NCBI GenBank assembly: GCA_021613335.1
Contig: JAJTWR010000090.1
Span: 1,478,501 to 1,542,500, forward strand
DNA length: 64,000 bases
Direction of reading: 5' to 3'
DNA from: Whitmania pigra
Lineage: Eukaryota; Annelida; Clitellata; Hirudinida; Haemopidae
Each line of letters begins with the position of its first letter. Within the stretch, counting starts at the first letter, position 1. Positions 33,349-44,700 of the stretch are shown here, in pieces. The notes below the pieces were generated by a model. The model ran no database searches and had not been told where the DNA came from. It was given only the letters and a program-made list of their open reading frames with translations. The translations under genes and the position numbers were made by a program.

Positions 33349-36300
33349 CTAATTTCTGTCAAACAAGATACCATAGCTGTTGATATTTTTGAGAAAGACA
33401 TCCCTCCAATGTTGTATGTCGTCCACGTCGGTTCTCTCGTCGTTTGCCGATGACGAAGATAAGAACAGTGGGCACGCAAGCGATGGCGAGGACAACGAAA
33501 AGCCCCTGATCTTCCAGCTTCCAAGCAATCCTTCCTCCAGTGCACCGACTTCCATATCCTGCTGCAATGGGCAGACACGAACAAAAAATAATATTCGATT
33601 AGCATCATGAGGGAACTTTAGCAAATTGAATATCTCAATTAAAAACGCCAATGATTCTGTTATCTAGCAAATGCGTTGATAACGTTGATAAAACATAATA
33701 TTGCCAACAGTTGGAATATTATTATAATGTAATTAAGATATAATATATAACAGTATAATTATTGTAATTAAAGTATTATTACATCAATGCATCGGTACTC
33801 TCGAGCTCAATTTTGTGGAGCGGCGAGCAATCTCAAATGGATTAAGAGATAAACTCGCAATAACGTATTTCAGAAAAGCAAGTCGTTGCCAGCGAAAAAA
33901 AACCAACGCTAATGTTGAGGACAAAACATGGCACTTGATTTGGTTTCGTCGGAACGACAGGCAGCAGACTGAAAGTGTTTGGTGTGAGTTCGCAGTGGTA
34001 ACTCGTCAGTGGTTGCAGCACGGGTTCTTTAGACTGAGAGTCAATTATTTTGTAATTAATTAATGCGAAGCATTTTTTTTTAACGGAGTGAAACATTTCA
34101 ATAAAAAAAAAATCTTTGCAGTTGATATTAAAAGCACCGGATAATTATCAAGTGAAATAGTAATAACTGTGCATTAAATAACTAAATATGATATAACTTA
34201 TTAAATGTGATCAAAATTCATAATATAAGTCTTGTAAATAATAATAACGATATCCTGTAAACAACCCAAAGTTAATGTCAAACAGCTACCATTACAGACA
34301 GAATTCCACTCTTCCACTGCTCACGGTTGTCAGACGAAACATCATCATCATAATCATCGATGGATTCTTCGTCACCGTGGGAACTGGTTAGTGTGCAGCA
34401 AAACTGTCCAAACAATGGCATGGATTCGTTACCTAAATCACACAAATTAAATTCAAATTTAAGTGAAATATAATGCAATGATCTTCCAAATATAATTGTG
34501 AAAATTAAAAAAGAATAATTATGTTAATGAATAATCAACAATTGTTTGCATTGCAATTATAAAGTTTTAAAAGCTTCATCAGCAGTCAAGACATTCAGTA
34601 CACATTATTATTATTATAATGTTGGTTTTGCTTAAATGATTTCCTATTTCTTAAATTAGTATTAATTAATTCTAAAACTCCTAAGGGCCAATAAAAAGAG
34701 CAGAGGTTTGAAGATGAATTTGATACTTGCATGAATTATTCATGATGAGGTCAAAGCATGATCTTGAACTCAGGACGTCGTCGAGGCACAGGTTGCCTGT
34801 GGCAAGTAGCTGGAATTCCTGATTGCTGATCGATAAAATTATGTGCTGAACAATATGAGTGACTTATATTAATTATAATTAATATTAGAATATTAATGAG
34901 AATGGACCATCGAAAATGGTTATCAGAAAATTACATTTATCGACTCACTCGTTCGATCCAAAATGGCTGCCGTTCATTTTCTTTTCCATGAAATAAATAA
35001 ACGAATTAATCATAGCCCGCAAAACGAACATGAAGCAATAAATAATAAAAATTATCATTATTATAATTATTACAATAATTATCATTGCTATCACTCTACC
35101 ATTGGCAATGAGGAAAGTGTTTCTCTCTTCTTGAACTTCTGCCTCAGCAAAGTTGAAGTCCCAAATGTTTTCATCTCGTTCGGCAACCTTTTCCTCGCAT
35201 AAATTTCCAACTTGCATCCGAATTTGTCGCCCACGTTCTTGCTGTTCAACGTCACAATCACGGACATGAAGTTCCGAATAGTTTAAAAATAAAAGTCTGA
35301 TGGATTTTTAGCACAAAATTAAAATATTTTCTGTCAAGAGTATAAATTGGATCAGATGCCATATTTCATAAAATGGAGTTAGATGTATAACATTATCCAC
35401 CATCCTTTCTAAAGTCCCTTTCACTAATACCCATCAATAATTAATATGTATTTAATGTAATAATAGCGTTAATATAATATAATATAAACTAATATAAAAA
35501 TAAAAATAATAATAATAATAATATCCACGGCAAAAGGCTACTCACAAAATGAAAACATCCTTGAAGGCAAGGTCATGTATGCTGCTGTCGACATCGTAGC
35601 GTATTTCTGTCACTTGGATGTCAGATTTGACTCTCAAAAGGCAGAACACGTCAAAGCATCTGCTGTCGTCTGCAGAGACCACACGAAGTCAATAATTAGT
35701 AAATTTTAATAATAACCTCGACATGTACTTCTGTTTAGTTAGATAATAAATAAAACTCCAAAGGATTTCGTTCACCGAAAAATTAAGCCTCAAAGAAGAA
35801 CGCAAAACAAACATTTACCGTGTTTACCGAGCAATCCCTCCATCTTTCTCCACACCATGGGTAAACTGAGACCTATAAGGAAGATTCTATTCTAAATTGT
35901 TAAATTATTGATGCAGGTACTTTACAATCTATTGGTCATGAGTGCATGAGAAATGCACTGACCATACTAGACATCTTATTCACAATCTGTGCTCGTAATG
36001 CCTCGAGATATAGTTAAGTAATCAATATTTCATTCATTTGGTTATTAATTACTGTAATTATTGGTGCACGATACAAAATGGAATTCAGCTGACCAGTTAT
36101 GGAGATTCTTTGCCTAAGAGGTGCGTTTGAGAACATTGATGATCTGATTAAAAAAAGACTTTTCGTCTTAAAGTTAAAATACATAACAACAAATGACCAA
36201 ACAAAGCCATAAGGTTCAAGTTCTCAAAACATGTTGAAATCATCACAAACACCCTGATAAACTGATCTAAGTTAAGTTGTAATTACAAGTAAATAATAAA

Positions 36301-37191
36301 TCTTGCAATAAAATATTTCCAAATTCCTCTTACATGGCCGTAGGAGTTTTGCCACAGTTTCTCAATTCTAGCAACTCTTCCACAAATGCCTCCAGCTGTT
36401 TCTTCCCAATGATCTCTTCCTGGCATTGTTCTGCGTTCTCGCTTGATTCCATCAAATTCTTCGGATCTTCGAGTCTCTCCAACTGATGGCTTATTTTCTT
36501 CTTCAACTCTTTCTGCTGTTATAAGATGAAAAGTATTCAAATATTAGTAAAAATATTACTTTAATAATTATAATAATAATATCAAGAGTAAAACATGTTG
36601 AGCATTTAAATGTTAATATAAATGATGTTAAATGCCACAAAAGCCTAACAAAATTCAATTATTAATAATATTAAGATATCAGCATAGTAATAATATGAGT
36701 AAAGCCTAAACAAATTCATGTGCTACCATTAGAAATGTGTTATAGCACATGGTAAATATATATAGGGCCAACTTTTTCATCAGAATCATTGCTGCTTTCA
36801 CTGATTAACAACTTTGCATAAACAAGAGGATTAAAAATGCAGACATCATCCGAGTAATTAATGTGTTTGGAAGCCTTTGCATCTTTAACGCCAATTGTGA
36901 GAAGTTTTGCAAGTGAACTCCTTATAGAGCTTCTCAGGCTGTTTCTTTTAAAGACATTGGAATAAGTTGCAACATTTTTATCTTTGTTTATTCCACTTCT
37001 TGAAATAGTATGAAGGTTTCGTTCGGAGAAGGGTGTTTTCTTTTAAAATGATATAAAACAACTGAGACTAACATGCGTATAAATTATTAATAATAATAGT
37101 AACTAACATTCGATCGGCTTCTCATTTTAGATGCAACTGCCAACGAAGGCTTATCCAAACGACGATTCGAACTATCCTTACATCTAGGCAT
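33349..37191 (-). CDS. Rhotekin-like Rho effector (HR1 and anillin-homology, with probable partial PH)
   Basis: Eight exons: 37191-37108, 36515-36334, 35865-35819, 35669-35546, 35241-35100, 34818-34731, 34432-34290, 33558-33349, giving 339 residues with closed phases. Residues about 29-85 form an HR1-like coiled coil (LKKKISHQLERLEDPKN, then EAFVEELLELRN), which in rhotekin binds GTP-Rho. The anillin-homology region follows: LPMVWRKMEGLL, CFDVFCLLRVKSDIQVTEIR, DLAFKDVFIF, FGCKLEIYARKRLP, LLATGNLCLDDVLSSRSCFD and MPLFGQFCCTL align in order with rhotekin. The last exon (DIQHWRDVFLKNI) resembles the final helix of the PH domain. Vertebrate rhotekin is about 560 residues, so this is short: the PH domain is compressed or a piece is missing, and the proline-rich tail is absent. 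The exon 6 donor is GC rather than GT. An extra exon near 33840-34060 cannot be excluded. Confidence 0.8.
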
Positions 37192-38158
37192 GTTTTGTAA
37201 TAATTTAATCTAGTTTGCTAATATTAAATGAAACTTATTCCATCGATGACGATAGACAACCGCCAACAACATATGTTTTGAGCTGACCGCGTTTATCAGC
37301 GATTGGTTGATGGTCCTACATTTAACCTTGAAAGAGTTCAAGGTAACAATTTCAAAATTTACTCGACTTCGACATTTTAATTTAAGCATCACAAAGGCAG
37401 TGTAAATTAAAGTCTGCTACATAACTAAATCATTAGGCAGATACAAAATTGTGGATAAGGAGGCAGACACTTCACAGGAACAGGCGGGCACACCTGGACA
37501 AAAGACTTTTCGAGGCAGCTGTTCTGCACCAATTTCGTATTGATAAATATGTGTCTAAGTTAAGTTCGTGAATGTCTCATAGCTCACACTTACCTCACTA
37601 ACCCGTAACTAAATGCTAATTAAAAATGCAAATTAAAAAAATTGACAACAGCTTTTTTTTCAGACTTTATTATGTATTGTAGGTCCATCAAAGTAAACTC
37701 ACTCAATTGTAACTTCTAACAATAATTCCAGCCACGTATAAGTTAAAATGTTTAATAAATACAATAATAAACAAAATAAGTCCCTTAGTCATTATAATTC
37801 TAATAAAAACACCAAGTTTGCAAAAGTGATTATGCTCCCAGAAATTGAAGAAAAACAAGAAAAGACAACAAGGCAACAGGTTGATCCAACGACGACGGCA
37901 AACGTCTAAAACTTGCTGAAGTCATTCGCTTCTCAGCTGTCAATCAGTCAATTGAATAATGAAACATGTGAGACCACATTAATGCTCAAACTTGTTGCAC
38001 CGACATTCATTCTGACCATTCGTGTTTAGAAAGTGCATGCCGACAAAAGCAAGCCGACCACTCCAAAACGGCCGACAGCGTAACAATTTACAAGTCATAG
38101 AGTATTATCTTCGGGAGAGCTCGTCGTCCGCCCGCACGAGGTAGATCACGCGTCGACG

Positions 38159-41134
38159 TTACGATCGACGAGAAAAGGAAACGAGCGTGATGGCGTCGTA
38201 CAGAGACCTCGGCAGGCTGAGTTTCTTGGCATAGTAAAACACGTTTTCGGGTAAACTCTCCCTCAACTTGATGACGCAGATGTTCTTCAAACTCCTCGGA
38301 TTGGTCAAAGTGTCTTGGAGGAAACTTTCGAGCCACTGAAGCGTCTTGGGTTCAACCCAAAGCCTACTGGGACCGTAGGGCCTCTCGAGAGACATCCTCA
38401 TGGAACGGCGCTTGCCCAGGGTCAGATTGCGACACTCTTCGTTGATCTCGTAACCTGCACAATAGAGGAGCCAAACTGCATCCCATTGGTCACTCTGAAC
38501 CATCGTTCTGTAGAAAGTCTCAACCTTAAGGTATAAAGTCGAGTTTTAAAAACATTTCACTTGAAAGTAATAAATTCTTAAATATGGTAAATGAAACCTA
38601 ATTAATTGTTTCTTATTGATAAATAAATTAATTAATTAATCAAAGTCCAGATTCAAATTTGGATTCAAAGATTTCATGTCCAAAAATCCCTCAAGTGAAG
38701 TATAATGTTATTATAAGGAAGATACTAATTAATTTGTAATTACATGTCCTGTTTCAAAGTACACAATGAACTCTTAAACGGCAATTCCACAAAGTCATCT
38801 TTCAACAAAAAACAAATAAAATAAATAAAAATAAATATTTCAGTCTCACCACAAACCTCCATCAAAACAGATCAGTAACCTTAAAATTTTCCAAATGTAT
38901 GAAGCCCATGGCTTGGATGAGAAGGGAGAGAACCTCCCAGTCCCCGTGGCTGACAAACATGCTCCTTATCTGCCACACGACGCCCTCCCAAACCGGTCTC
39001 AGGAGCGAACCACGCTCTATCAACTCGATGGCGAAGTCGAGACGCGTCGAGTCGACACAGTTCTGTTAGAACAGAATGCAGTATTATTGGAAGTTCTCGT
39101 TGATGATAATTAGGTTGTAATTAATTAGCTGCTTTTGCAAATTTATGCTATAATAGTTCTTTTTACACTAATAAATCATACATTCTTCACCAGTCTGCCT
39201 CTTAATAATGACCTAAATAAATAAAGAGGGCATTCGAGAACGCCCAATCGTGATCACCGACCGGATTTTCCGAGTGAATGCATTGGGCAGCAGAGCGAAG
39301 GTGCTGGTCGTGGCAGTCCCACGTTCGATTCGTCACTGCGTACAACAGCGGTGTTTTGCAGGTTTTACACTTTATGTTCTCGTTGATGTCGACGCCTTCG
39401 TCCAAGAAGAATTTGAAACAACTGTAGCAGGACCTGTGTATGGAGGCAGCCAGAGGAGAATATTTGGCAATGGCTTTCTGGATTTTAAAGGTTGAACTTT
39501 TTTTCAAAAAACTTGAACAACTATGGCAGAAGTACCCAAATATCACTTAGCCAAAATGATTATATCATGAGTGATATTATACATGGATCAAATTTGTATT
39601 TTGAATCAATGTAAATGATATAGAATATCTCAGAGTATACAGTCACAATGTAATATGTTATTACATAACAAATGGCAATAATGATTCAACTATGGTTAAC
39701 TAGCTAAACCTTCAAATGTTAGTTTTAGGGTTCAAAAATCAATGAAAACCCAAGAAATGACAAATTAGGACCCACATCCTTGCTGCACTGGGCTGTCGAA
39801 TGTGGTTCATTCTTGCCCTTAATTTGGCAGCCACTTTCGATGAGGACCCTAGTGATCTCGCAGTGGTCGGCTATCGTGGAGTAGTGGAGGGCCGTCCGCC
39901 CGAATCGATTTTCCACGTTCGGATCAGCTCCGTGCCTTAAGAGCAGTTTGACCAGAGAAACGTTGCCAACCTTGTTTAAGATTTTAACTTTTAAATGTTT
40001 TATTTTAAGTATCTTTAAATGTGAAGTTGAATCGGGAAATGGTGAAGAAAATTATAAATGTTAGTCGATTTCAAGTTCTTGAGTCAAAATATTGACATAT
40101 TGCGAGTCTAAGCAACATACCTCGATGCAAACGTCGTGTTAATTAAAAATAATTTGTACATAATTACTGTTATCATTAGCAAGGTCGCATGCAATTTGTG
40201 TAGTTTTTATGTTGCATGAAAGATTAAAAGCTAACTTTTTGTTAGCCATCAATATCAGCCATTTGTACTGTATATAACCCTTTTTTGTTATTGTTAACAC
40301 ACCTAGTTCAAAATTTAGAACCTATAAATGATGATGTATGGGCTAATTCATATTTACAATCCTACTATCATATGATTGTCTTTATCATGGTATCTATATC
40401 TGAAGTCATCTATAATTGTAAATGACTTCATATGATCCCAAAGGGCTTCCAATGCACCAAAGGAGAAATAAAAAATAACTTTATACCAAATGTATCATAT
40501 GATGATGATGATGACAATGACAAATCACAAATTCAACTATTAAATAAATTATCCTGGCTCAAAAGAATAAGTGAAATAGATTTACTTGTACAGCTTTTAA
40601 CAAGGCAGTATTCATCCACCAATCTCTTTTGTCCACTTCTGCTCCTGATCGCAGAAGAATTTCAGTCATTGGCAGGTCGTCATTTTCCACAGTTGCCATG
40701 AGTGGAGTGGATAAGTAATGGTTGCTATTATCTGGAATTCCATTTGGCAAAGAACCTGCTTCAAGAAGCTTCTGTACTGCTGATGAATATTTCTGAATAC
40801 AAGCCAGATGAAGAGGAGTAAAGCCACATCTGTCCACCGCATTCACATCCACTCCACAATTCAAAAGCAAATCCAAGATGTGTTCGTGCTGGGCTTGGAT
40901 GGCTACGTGCAGAGAAGAGGTGCCATTGGCATTCTGTTGGTCTACTTTTGCCCCCTGCGCTATGAGATATGTCGCCAGTTGCAAATCTCCATTGTGAGCT
41001 GCAATCGTAAGCAATGTTTCTCCCGATGGAACTGTTCGATTTATGCAAGCCTTACCATTGTGAATAATTATTGTTTTAGAAACATGTTTAGATTTTGTTG
41101 AGCGTTCGTTGACACAAGAGATAGAGTTGCCCAT
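38159..41134 (-). CDS. Ankyrin-repeat and SOCS-box (ASB) protein, substrate adaptor of Cullin-5 E3 ligase
   Basis: Exons 41134-40586, 39970-39776, 39477-39262, 39062-38880 and 38524-38159 give about 502 residues. At least five ankyrin repeats are visible (GETLLTIAAHNGDLQLATYL, GTSSLHVAIQAQHEHILDLL, GFTPLHLACIQKYSSAVQKL, STPLMATVENDDLPMTEILL, FGRTALHYSTIADHCEITRV), followed by a divergent Cys-rich repeat and a helical region. The C-terminal SOCS box reads SLKNICVIKLRESLPENV then LSLPRSLYDAI. The elongin BC-box consensus L-x3-C-x3-L is met. The Cul5 box lacks the second proline of LPxP, as in some ASB members. The ATG at 41134 gives MGNSISC, an N-myristoylation-type start; an in-frame ATG lies nine codons upstream at 41161. 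Exon 3 may end at 39262 or 39213; only 39262 keeps phase. I cannot assign the ASB number. Confidence 0.88.
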
Positions 41135-41161
41135 TTTGTTACAACAGCACTTAAAACTCAT

Positions 41162-41726
41162 AGAACAAGAAAGGATTTATATTTTATACTCCACGCAGGC
41201 CCAGGCTGAACAATAAATAACCATGGCATCAATGACTAAAATCCTGCCAACCCATCAATAATGACATGTCGAAAATTACATAACATGACGAATAGCAGCA
41301 AAACTTATATTACTTCTTACGGTGATTAGATGGGATTGTCATTCGAGTGAATACCAACTCAAATTAATTGTCATTAACAAATGTTAATTAATTAATTAAT
41401 AATTTAATAAAAGTTATATGCAATTTACAATCTCAAAACATTACAAATTTATAGAAATTTTAGTATCTATCAACCACATTATAATTTGTTTTACATTTAA
41501 TTAAACTCTCAAATTCATAGATTATATTTTATTGAAAATATTTACAAATTATTAAAATTTTAAATTATTCCAATAAAGTAATAAATATTTAATAAAGGAT
41601 TTATTAAAACTATAATCATTAAATGAGTTATATCTATGTGTTTTTGATAAGACAGTTGTCGGCCATTTTTGTGTACGATTTGCGGAGATTGTTGTCAAAC
41701 GTTATTCTCATCACCGTTAATTAAAA
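41162..41726. promoter_or_regulatory. Divergent intergenic region between ASB and RBM26-like genes
   Basis: About 570 bases separate the two ATGs, which point away from each other, so both promoters must lie here or overlap the 5' UTRs. The sequence is very AT-rich at 41370-41640. No TATA box can be assigned with confidence. Confidence 0.5.
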
Positions 41727-44700
41727 ATGTTGCCAGACAATAAAGATGCTTTAAAAGTTTGGCTTGTTGAAACCCTAAATCCAATGTGAGTTAATTTTTG
41801 ACCCACAAGGGTATTTCTTTAAAAATTGCTTACATATGCATTTTTGCATTGCTTGATCGCGATGCAACCATTTTGCGCCAATCATTTCAATGACACAATC
41901 GTCACCTATCGACATATTAGGCCAAAGTTAGTGCGGATTGCAATGCGTCTGAGCGAATATAACAATTACATCGTACCTGGTTGTTATGCTAATGTTTGGT
42001 AATCAGTGTCATGATATGTAATTTAATAGCTTGCTATCGATTGAGTTATTTTGTTTATAAACAAATTGTCAATTATTTTAATTATTAATCATCAATTACT
42101 TCTTTGACTTGTCATCATAAAAATATAAATAACTTTTCAAACTCTGATATTATTACAGTAGTGACGCTGATCCAGAAAAGCTGGCCAATTATGTCCTGGC
42201 TTTGATAAAGAAGGACAAATCAGAAGATGATCTCATCGAACTGTGCAACAGAGACCTTGAAGTTTTCCTGCAAGATCGTTAGTATATCTGAGACTCTTCA
42301 AATTGTTATCTGAGCTCTGAGAGCCTAATACTATATTTATGCCTTTACGGTTCAAATTTGTTAATGTGATTACCCTTGTCCACGTAGATGGAATTACTGC
42401 TTGCAGAGTTATTAGTTATGTAAAAATATGGTTTGCATGATGTTTCCGGTATCTAAATAGTTGTCAAGCCGTTGAAGTTATCAGTTATCATTTTGTCGTT
42501 TAATAAATATATATAATAATATATAATAAGTTGAGTAAATAAATGTGACAGGTAGAGGCTAATGAGGTAAAGCATTCTTGTAATTGTTAGATTTTTGGGA
42601 TGACATTGAAATTACATTGCATTAAAGTGCTTAATGCAGCAATAATTTTAATAACTTTGAATTATAAGGTTTCTGTGTAATTTCTAATTCCAATTAGTAC
42701 GTTCCATAATAATTTGCATTTATTATAAAAACATTTCCTGACATTAACATTAAACAGTTTATTTTGGTAATTCATAAAATGTCCCTTTGAGGAAAGTATG
42801 CATTAAATAATTTCTTCTTTTTGATTTGTCATGTGCTGATTACAAATTGGCTTAATGATTTTGTGCAAGCAATTTTGTTGGTGTTGAATTTCTGAGCATT
42901 GAGAGCTTATTTTGCATTTGGATTTCTGGGTGTGCTATTGTGTGATTTATATGTTGTAAATTTTATTGTTACAAATCACAGAAATTAATTAACAGTTAAG
43001 TTAATAAAATGCTTCTTCGAGTAAAGTTATATTTTAAAATTATATTACAACAGTAGTTAACATTATTCAACATTATATTCAGAAAATAAAATTTTATCAA
43101 TTCAATTCTAGAAACCAAAGGATTTGTCGATCGTCTGTTCCAAGCCCTGAGGTCCAAGGACTATCTCTTCGAGGGCGACAAGTGTGCTGCCAACCCCCCT
43201 CAAGCTAGTCAGAAACTCGCCTCGTCTCCGGGCGCCCGAGCCGACAGAGGGGACCACAATTCCCACCTGACCTCTTACAAGTCTCTCCCCAAGAGAGATC
43301 AGGAACAAATCCGACCGAAGGAGTTCGAGCAGACGAAATCCAGACGGCCGGAGAGGCGCACCGACACGGACATGAGGGACCGTTGGAGGCAGGAAAGGAA
43401 GCACTCCAAGTCTCCTCAGGCCAGGAGCAGGAATGATCCTTCAAGGGAGAGGCAACGGAGGAAGTTCTCTCAGGTGGGTTGAAGTTGGTCAATTGTTTAT
43501 TCTGATTAGGCGATTAAGTCCATGACTGCATTTTATCGTCTGCATAAATGTTTTGTAAGTGGATTTTATTTACCTTGATGTTGATTGTGAGAGATACAAT
43601 GATATTGTTGATGTCACTAGTAAAATGGTAATGACATGGTTAATGACATTAATTAGCAATTGAATAATTTTTGTCAATTATTCACTTTAAAAAATCTTAT
43701 TTCTTATTTCTAGGTCAGGAATAGACCCATTGAGCAGAGTCCAAGGTTGGTTGCAATTTGTGACTCTTAGACCGATTAAATATGGAATACATGCCAATCA
43801 TAAAACAGATTCAGTAATTCTTTTGCAACCATTAGAAATTCAAGACATTTATTGCCACTAATTACTAATGAATAGGCATGCACACCTAAAGCTCTGTTTA
43901 TAAATTTATTTTATTCTTTTAAACATCTAATTGAGTGGTTCTTGAGACCACTAACACGAGCGTGTAGGATTTACATACAAATATAAAGTATAAAGCGGAA
44001 TAAATTAACGTTAACGATTTATTTACGCAGAGATGTAGCCTCGCCTCCCCTGAGACTCCTGAAGAGGTCGTACACGAGGTCACTCTCAAAATCCGTCGAC
44101 CCCCACGACCCTGAACAGGAGCGCGGAAGACATTCTTCCAGGGAAAGTTCTGGATCTCTCTCACCTGAAGGCGACAATAAAGGTAATGATCTGACCTACT
44201 TGACAGCCAATCTATCTACCTGTATGCATAATTTATTGCTTTGAGGGGAAGAGGGGATGCACAAGTACTTTATGCATTAAATGTATTCTTGAGTCTTGAC
44301 ATTGTGACCTTTGTCAAAGTGCTGATGATAGTGGTTACGGTGCTGATAATGATTGTGACATTTTGAAAATATCGTTCACAGCCAAACAAAACAGGAGCAA
44401 CAGCAAAGAGAGGAGAGAAGGAGTGAAGAGGCAGCGATGCAGAATGTATTACGGTGGGTTGCGGTTTGGATTCCCTTTGTTGTTATCGCGATAATTTTCT
44501 CGTCCTACTTAGATTTTTTGAATGCCTCGTGCAATGATGGGATGGCGTAAGAATGCATTGTAACTGCCCGGCCGTTTTCAAGGCAAAGCCTCCAGAGGTT
44601 GCTCCCTGCTGTGTCGAGAGGATTGAAAACAACATGCAACAACCATTGATTTGGTTTTTACCGTCGCACGCACGAATGCAAACTTCTGTACATCGATTTA

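Noticed and set aside
34945..35217. Alternative reading of rhotekin-like exon 5 (frame containing NLCEEKVAERDENIWDF)
   Set aside because: It joins exon 4 in phase but runs into a stop in exon 6. The chosen frame links exons 4, 5 and 6 and matches rhotekin.
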